Source of the DNA: CAIOZA01 sp964464375
GTDB lineage: Bacteria > Bacteroidota > Ignavibacteria > Kapaibacteriales > UBA2268
Direction of reading: 5' to 3'
DNA: 37,556 nt
Assembly (NCBI GenBank): GCA_964464375.1
Contig: CAYXFU010000036.1
Coordinates: 1-37,556 of the forward strand
Shown: positions 32,580 through 37,556 of the stretch, piece by piece
How positions within the stretch are numbered: the first letter of the stretch is position 1
Layout: each line of letters begins with the position of its first letter
Program-made: the position numbers and the translations under genes
The notes under the pieces: model-generated
What the model saw: only the letters and a program-made list of their open reading frames with translations
The model's database searches: none
Told to the model about the DNA's origin: nothing

Positions 32580-32717
32580 CTTTTTTAGTTTTATCTAATT
32601 CAAAAGCCTACAAACTTAACCACATTTGATTTATTTTCAAATTCAATCTTCAATTTATTCGTATTTCTTTTCTATAAATATGTCTCATCTCACGGGAATC
32701 AATACATTTAGTATCAT

Positions 32718-34727
32718 CTAATAATCCTGGAGCAAAATTATTGAATATCTGTAGGTCAGAGGATCATTAACTGTTACAGTTTTATCGCCTCCGAAAATCA
32801 CAGTGTAGCTCTTGCCAAAGAGCATTGCAATGTCATTTATCTGGAGCAGCAAATCCTGTGTTCCTGCTGTATAGAAGAAATAAGCATTTTTCCTTTCGAT
32901 GTAGCTGGGGGAATAATCTGTAATATTTCCATAAGTTACATTTACTGCCAGAGGCGAAAGATCGGGAAACAATTTTCTTGAGTTATTGGTAATATCAATA
33001 GATGGAGCATCTTTGGCGGCATTAAATATTCTTCTGCTGAAAGATAAATAGTCATACGTTGGAGGTGCTGACTGATAGTGGAGAATATCAAGAATCATAG
33101 CAGTGCCGGCGAGTACGACAATATCGCGGTTTTGCGCTGTTGCATTATAATCGAATGTAGCATTACCTGCATTAATTGTATTCATCCCCAATGGAACAAT
33201 AGTAGAAATTGTACTTGTAAAATATAACTTAGCTTTAGTCAACACTCCCGGTATCGATAATTCAGTTCTAAGAACACCGGGTGTGATATTAGCTATCTGA
33301 AGGAATGAGCCCTTTTCGAGATATGAAATGTTCTGATTAACATCGCCATCTTCTATCATTGCTATCTGAACTTCATTACCAACATTAGTAATCACAATGA
33401 TGTATTTACTGCCGGGTTTTAATTGACCAATAGCAGAATGGAGAAGTCTGGTTGGCTGTGAAGCTGTGAAAAGAGTCATAGGAGCTCTGCCTGAAGGCAA
33501 AAATACAGCATTGCTGATTTTACCGTAAGCAATCTGATTTGCAAGGAATTCACCGGAAACGAACCCTGTATCGAGTTTTTTATCCGGATTAATAAATTTT
33601 GAATCGCGTGCCCCCATTGATAGTGTCAAATCACCAAGCCCCGTACAGGCATTGACAACCCGAACCATTGCACTGTCACCTAATGGAAATGTTATAGTCT
33701 GTGGCGGAATGATCAATGAAAGTTTTGCTGTTGAATTTGCCGAATCAAGAACGAGCATAGTATATTTTGAGTTAACAACAAGCGACGACGTAAGTGAATT
33801 TAAATATGAGCCGCCACTACTAACAATCAATGAATCAAGTGTTTCGGAGTTGCAGGCTTTTACGTCTTTATAAGCTGAAATATATCCCGGTGCCAGATTG
33901 GTTTCAATATCCTCCGATGGAGCCTTCGTTAGAGAAATATTTGATTTTGAGAAATTTATAGTTCTAATATAGGAATTTAGTTTTGCATCAGGAATCAATG
34001 TTTTGAGAGCAAATGCAGTAGTATCTTGTTTATTGAGCAATTGAACTGTTTTGCTTGAACCACCGCGAACTACGACAAGGAATTCGCCGCCTTTGAATAA
34101 TTGAAGATTGTATAATCCAATTGAAGATTTAGTTGTTCCATCCAATTTAACTATTGATACCGGAATATCTGCAGATATTGTTTCGAAATCTATACTTGAC
34201 TGATAGTATCTCTGGAATGGAAATATTATTGGACCATTAGGGCAGCCCATAACTAGCGAGTAACTGGCATTAGTGTCAGGATCAACATTAACCATTGAAA
34301 TAAAACAGTTATTTTTATCTCTTAGCGGAGTGTAAGTTGTTGTTGTAACTAATAGTGTATCCAATGGCTTCTGCCCGCTGGGCTTAGGAAGTCCGAAAAT
34401 TATATATTTTGTATCGCGGATCATTCTTAGTCTGTTGGGTGTCTGATATTCCTGTGCACCATTAATTTCGGTGGACACATAGACTGAATCAAAAGGTGGA
34501 GGCATCACAGAAAGTGAAAGACTTCCCACAGGAGTTGAAAGGGTTTTGGTATCGGTCGCTAGAACGAGTTTACGATTCTGATTGTCATTTGCAAGATTGA
34601 AAAAGCGAACCCTGATAGTTTGATTTGGTAACTTGGGATTAACCAGATTAGGATCTTCATTCGCACAGCTAAGTAAAGCAAACATGAACATAATCATCAA
34701 ATATTTCTGAAGATTGAAGTTTTTCAT
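32718..34727 (-). CDS. lipoprotein with DUF4397-like repeats
   Basis: The protein is 669 aa, with a lipoprotein signal peptide ending in lipobox LLSC (Cys21). The mature part contains about four related beta-rich modules, starting near IRVRFFNLAND (~38), MVRVVNACTGLG (~355), LQIANITPG (~480) and FSRRIFNAAKDAPSIDI (~560). The layout V-R-x-x-N, then D-x-x, then Y-x-x, then G-x-x-Y is that of DUF4397 domains, found in exported proteins of Bacteroidota. No enzymatic motif is visible. A surface or periplasmic binding or adhesion role is only a guess. It follows the SpoIIE-type gene by 37 nt. Confidence 0.7.
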   Translation of the reverse strand: MKNFNLQKYLMIMFMFALLSCANEDPNLVNPKLPNQTIRVRFFNLANDNQNRKLVLATDTKTLSTPVGSLSLSVMPPPFDSVYVSTEINGAQEYQTPNRLRMIRDTKYIIFGLPKPSGQKPLDTLLVTTTTYTPLRDKNNCFISMVNVDPDTNASYSLVMGCPNGPIIFPFQRYYQSSIDFETISADIPVSIVKLDGTTKSSIGLYNLQLFKGGEFLVVVRGGSSKTVQLLNKQDTTAFALKTLIPDAKLNSYIRTINFSKSNISLTKAPSEDIETNLAPGYISAYKDVKACNSETLDSLIVSSGGSYLNSLTSSLVVNSKYTMLVLDSANSTAKLSLIIPPQTITFPLGDSAMVRVVNACTGLGDLTLSMGARDSKFINPDKKLDTGFVSGEFLANQIAYGKISNAVFLPSGRAPMTLFTASQPTRLLHSAIGQLKPGSKYIIVITNVGNEVQIAMIEDGDVNQNISYLEKGSFLQIANITPGVLRTELSIPGVLTKAKLYFTSTISTIVPLGMNTINAGNATFDYNATAQNRDIVVLAGTAMILDILHYQSAPPTYDYLSFSRRIFNAAKDAPSIDITNNSRKLFPDLSPLAVNVTYGNITDYSPSYIERKNAYFFYTAGTQDLLLQINDIAMLFGKSYTVIFGGDKTVTVNDPLTYRYSIILLQDY

Positions 34728-34764
34728 TTGAATTCCTAATGATGAAATATACTGTAGCTGTTTA

Positions 34765-36051
34765 CTATAGTTGCTCCTGAATAATTAGAGGAGTTGCCGG
34801 TTTTGGATCACGTTTTATTACTACAATAGTTCTGTCGTCACCATATCTCGATTCGGCAGTGAATTTCTGCACTTCTTCGAGTATTGCATAAGCTATTTCT
34901 TTAGCCTCAAGCTGATGAAGTTTTTTTATCATTGCAATTAATCTTTCTTCGCCATAAACCTCATTATCTTTGTTCATTGCTTCGGTTATGCCGTCTGTGT
35001 AAAGAACAATGACATCCCCTGAATGAATACGGACATTCTCCAAGCCAAATTTCTGCTTTCTCATCAATCCGAGTAATCCACCGGTTGGGAGAAGCAGAGA
35101 TATTTTATCCTTATTAGGTCTGTAGTGTATCGGTGCACAATGTCCTGCATTAACGTAGAATGCAACACGATTCTGTGAAAGAGCAAGCTCGCAATAGAAA
35201 AGTGTAACAAATCTTTCGTAAAGAAAAGTATCGAAAATCAGAGTATTCATTTTGCTGAATATATCGGCTATCCTGTTGGCATAGCTGAGCCCCATTCTGA
35301 TAGCACCCGAAACAAACAAAGCCTGAATTGCGGCAGGAAGACCTTTGCTGGCGGCATCGCTTATCACGATTCCTATGCTGTCTTCTTCCGCATCTTCACG
35401 TTTAATATAATCGAAATAATCACCTCCGACTTCGCTATCGGGAACGCAAACACCAAAAATATCGTAATCATGGAACCGCAGATGATGATCGGGCAGAAGA
35501 TTACGCTGAATTTCTGAGGCATTGTTCATCTCGCGTCTGAATTTTTCGCTCTCTTTGCTGGCTTTTAGATTTCTTAAAGTCATTGTAGTAACACTACTTA
35601 TGATGTTAAGAAATTCAAAGAAATAATCAGGAATTTCGGGAGCATTGAATCCCATGATATATTTATAATAGCGTCCCGGTTTCATGTTGAATATTTCGCC
35701 AACTCCGGTAACTGAATAGAGCTTAATACCCAATTCCTGTAATAGGATATCTGTTTCATCGCTAAGAACTGTTTTTTTCTTATTAAGTTCAGATAGGACG
35801 AGCTGATCAGATACTAAAACTTCATAATTATCCGGGATCTTATTAAGAAGACCATGCTGAAATACAAGTTTGTAGGACAACCTTTCACTGTTAAATTCCC
35901 AGATTCTTCCACCTTTGATAGCGAAATGCTCCTGATTGACAATGTCCGACACAAGTGATTTCAATAATGAGTGTTCATCTGGGAAAGAGCCGGAAATCAG
36001 CTTTTCAACCAATTTATAGGTATCTCTTTGTAGAGATGCGTTTAAAGACAT
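34765..36051 (-). CDS. SpoIIE/RsbU-type serine phosphatase with N-terminal GAF-like domain
   Basis: This 428-aa cytoplasmic protein has two parts. Residues ~10-160 resemble a GAF sensor domain. A short coiled-coil (~160-185) leads into EIQRNLLP. The PP2C-like phosphatase domain (~190-415) has all metal-binding motifs: VGGDYFDYI, VISDAASKGLPAA, VNAGHCAPI, LYTDGITEA and YGDDRT. Such enzymes dephosphorylate anti-sigma-factor antagonists in partner-switching pathways; no antagonist or anti-sigma kinase gene is adjacent. It lies upstream of the DUF4397 gene in the same direction and may share its transcript. Confidence 0.88.
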   Translation of the reverse strand: MSLNASLQRDTYKLVEKLISGSFPDEHSLLKSLVSDIVNQEHFAIKGGRIWEFNSERLSYKLVFQHGLLNKIPDNYEVLVSDQLVLSELNKKKTVLSDETDILLQELGIKLYSVTGVGEIFNMKPGRYYKYIMGFNAPEIPDYFFEFLNIISSVTTMTLRNLKASKESEKFRREMNNASEIQRNLLPDHHLRFHDYDIFGVCVPDSEVGGDYFDYIKREDAEEDSIGIVISDAASKGLPAAIQALFVSGAIRMGLSYANRIADIFSKMNTLIFDTFLYERFVTLFYCELALSQNRVAFYVNAGHCAPIHYRPNKDKISLLLPTGGLLGLMRKQKFGLENVRIHSGDVIVLYTDGITEAMNKDNEVYGEERLIAMIKKLHQLEAKEIAYAILEEVQKFTAESRYGDDRTIVVIKRDPKPATPLIIQEQL

Positions 36052-36157
36052 ATCTTTTTTGCTGTAATGTTAATAGACTTATATATAAACTCTTAAATTA
36101 AGAAATAATTTTGGGTGAACCAAAAAATTCAGTATTACTTTCCATTATGTTCTGACC

Positions 36158-36328
36158 TTCATTCTAAGTGTAGCGAAGAATCCGGCTTGTTTTCTGTACC
36201 ATAGACACAGCAGATCGGTAGAAACATGTAACCCCCAAGTCACATTACGTCTTGTTAGGGACGTAACTTATTAATCATCTAACGATTTTTAAATTCCCTC
36301 CCCCTTGTTCCAAAAGGGATTAAGGGGG
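36158..36328. repeat. repeat remnants 3' of the beta-propeller gene
   Basis: The 285-nt gap 36052-36336 has no gene. It contains a degenerate GTCATTC half element (36158-36183, ending GCGAAGAATCC). It also holds the CCCCCTT...AAGGGGG hairpin (36300-36328), which is a near copy of the one at 6341-6368 in opposite orientation. The latter lies right after the propeller gene's stop. Confidence 0.6.
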
Positions 36329-36336
36329 TTTCTGCT

Positions 36337-37556
36337 TTACAATTTCACAAATTTCCCAACTTTATCTCCAATCCTCACAAAATACATCCCCGGAGGAAAG
36401 GTAGAAACATCGAGCCGTAAGGGCAATTCATGAATTGCCCCTACGGACAATACAGTTTGACCGAAGATATTGAATATTTTTATGTCGCTTGTTTCGGACA
36501 CGGCACGCCGTGTCCCTACAGATATTTCTATGAAATCGGAAGCAGGATTAGGCATAATAAGCAAATCAGGATGATGCTTCTCGTTATTGAAAACAGATGC
36601 GTACCAGGTTGAATCAACTAAAAATAATGAGTAAAAATCTCGGATGATAAACTTTTTATTAATTTTTGTAAACAATATTTCATCACTACTTAAATCAAAA
36701 TTCTTTATTATAGTATTGTTAATGAAATCGAACAAAATTGTTTTAAATTTGTTTGTTAATGTATCATATTTCTGAGATGCTATATTGCCTGTATCATTAG
36801 CAAAGTTCAAAGGAATCATACTCTTTTTAATATTCCAAGTAAATTTTCTATAATAATTCTGTTGTCCAATTTTCCATATATACCAGTCATCTCTTCCACG
36901 GCTTATCAAGTAATCACCGTCAGGAGAAAATTTAAATAGCGTAAAAATATATTGAGCATTTACATTAGCACTATCTACAAATTTTGATATTAGGGTGTCA
37001 TTGTTAATATCTCTAAGCTCAATTACAGGTATTTTATCATAACCGAGTAAAGGTACAGCATAAAATCTATTATCAGGTGAATGCTCTAACGGTCCATTAG
37101 CAATCACACTTATTTCCCTTTGAACTTGCCAGCCATTTGTATCAATAATAAATGTTCGTGAAGAAGAATCATGCAAATCACCTTTATAATCCCTATACTG
37201 TTTACCACCCATAGATGTAAATATGTATCTGCTATCAGGTGTTATTCTTAGGAAATCAAATCTTCGAAAACTTGTGTAATTTGTATCGTTTTCAAATATA
37301 GTTCTTAAATGATTACCCGATTTCATGTCCCACACGTGAATAATTATTGATGTATCACCATTTTCACAAGCCATGACATATTTTCCATCTTTGGAAATAT
37401 CGTAATCATCCATAATAGATTCTGATCTTGGAAATGTTAAAGATGTGATTGAATCACCATTGATGGCATTATATACCTCTATTTTTGCAGGTTTTTTATA
37501 ACCAACAAAAATAAGAGAGTCATCAGAGGAAAGCATAGTTTTTAAAATAGCATCAA
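36337..37556 (-). CDS. beta-propeller protein with T9SS sorting domain (5' end outside window)
   Basis: The frame is open to the right edge of the window, so the N-terminus is missing; at least 406 residues are present. Repeated blades of WD40/YVTN type (SKDGKYVMACENGDTSIIIH, TPDSRYIFTSMGG, SPDGDYLISRGRDDWYIWKI) are followed by a T9SS type A domain (PNPASDFIEISVG ... PGMYFVRIGDKVGKFVKL). Export to the cell surface is expected. Two palindromic repeats lie in frame inside the sorting domain and encode VGTRRAV and VGAIHELPLR, both inserted at turns between the conserved strands. The tail is nearly identical to the fragment at 189-395. Confidence 0.8.
   Translation of the reverse strand, partial: DAILKTMLSSDDSLIFVGYKKPAKIEVYNAINGDSITSLTFPRSESIMDDYDISKDGKYVMACENGDTSIIIHVWDMKSGNHLRTIFENDTNYTSFRRFDFLRITPDSRYIFTSMGGKQYRDYKGDLHDSSSRTFIIDTNGWQVQREISVIANGPLEHSPDNRFYAVPLLGYDKIPVIELRDINNDTLISKFVDSANVNAQYIFTLFKFSPDGDYLISRGRDDWYIWKIGQQNYYRKFTWNIKKSMIPLNFANDTGNIASQKYDTLTNKFKTILFDFINNTIIKNFDLSSDEILFTKINKKFIIRDFYSLFLVDSTWYASVFNNEKHHPDLLIMPNPASDFIEISVGTRRAVSETSDIKIFNIFGQTVLSVGAIHELPLRLDVSTFPPGMYFVRIGDKVGKFVKL
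36417..36444. repeat. 20-bp perfect palindrome inside the sorting-domain coding sequence
   Basis: GGGCAATTCATGAATTGCCC (36421-36440) is a perfect palindrome flanked by GTAA/CTAC. Read on the minus strand it encodes part of VGAIHELPLR. The surrounding protein is a T9SS domain that normally lacks these residues. Confidence 0.85.
36496..36520. repeat. GGACACGGC palindrome inside the sorting-domain coding sequence
   Basis: Arms GGACACGGC/GCCGTGTCC around AC, followed by CTACA. This is the reverse complement of the intergenic copy at 24153-24177. On the minus strand it encodes VGTRRAVS in the propeller protein. Confidence 0.85.

Noticed and set aside
1..37556. tRNA or rRNA genes
   Set aside because: No cloverleaf-like region with a GTTCGAATC-type T-arm or rRNA-like conserved stretch was seen on either strand; a covariance-model search would settle this.

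Overview
The window most likely comes from the chromosome of an FCB-group bacterium (Bacteroidota/Chlorobiota side; Ignavibacteria- or Kapabacteria-like is my best guess, from gene content only). The pointers are C-terminal type IX secretion (T9SS) sorting domains, an alternative complex III operon, a fused CcoN-CcoO cbb3 oxidase with a one-haem CcoP, and possible Bacteroidota-type promoters (TTTG / TAnnTTTG). No rRNA, tRNA, CRISPR array or cas gene was seen.

Layout. 1-5.8 kb: an orphan T9SS tail, a surface-type seven-haem cytochrome c with its own T9SS domain, an OmpA-like protein, a TerB-like protein, murQ (cell-wall recycling) and a LolC/E-type permease. 5.8-6.4 kb: a gene-free stretch of dispersed palindromic repeats. 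6.4-10.1 kb: folC-purH (folate and purine synthesis, one operon) and a short-chain dehydrogenase. 10.1-15.4 kb is an accessory island: an orphan IS630-type helix-turn-helix ORF, an eIF-2B/ribose-1,5-bisphosphate-isomerase-like protein, a lipoprotein preceded by a fragment of a paralogue, an RHS-core remnant, an array of about eight ~96-bp palindromic units, a HicBA toxin-antitoxin pair inside that array, a REP-associated tyrosine transposase (RAYT) whose reading frame runs into repeat units at both ends, and a hemerythrin-PAS protein.

15.5-24 kb is a tightly overlapping operon on the minus strand for alternative complex III (quinol:cytochrome c oxidoreductase): actA, a 63-aa Tat-signal ORF, actB, actC, an actD-actE fusion, actF and a further monohaem cytochrome c. 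24.3-32.6 kb is the cbb3 oxidase cluster, also minus strand: ccoI, ccoS, ccoNO, ccoQ (57 aa), ccoP, ccoG, ccoH and a SafE/UreH-like membrane protein. The two clusters together would form a quinol-to-oxygen chain without a bc1 complex: ACIII oxidises quinol, cytochrome c domains carry electrons, and the cbb3 oxidase reduces oxygen.

32.7-37.6 kb: a DUF4397-type lipoprotein, a SpoIIE/RsbU-type phosphatase, and the 3' part of a beta-propeller protein with a T9SS domain that carries two palindromic repeats in frame.

The recurring theme is small palindromic repeats of at least four families. One is built around a RAYT gene, others fill intergenic gaps, and two copies have become protein-coding sequence. 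All functional calls come from reading the sequence; no database search was run.
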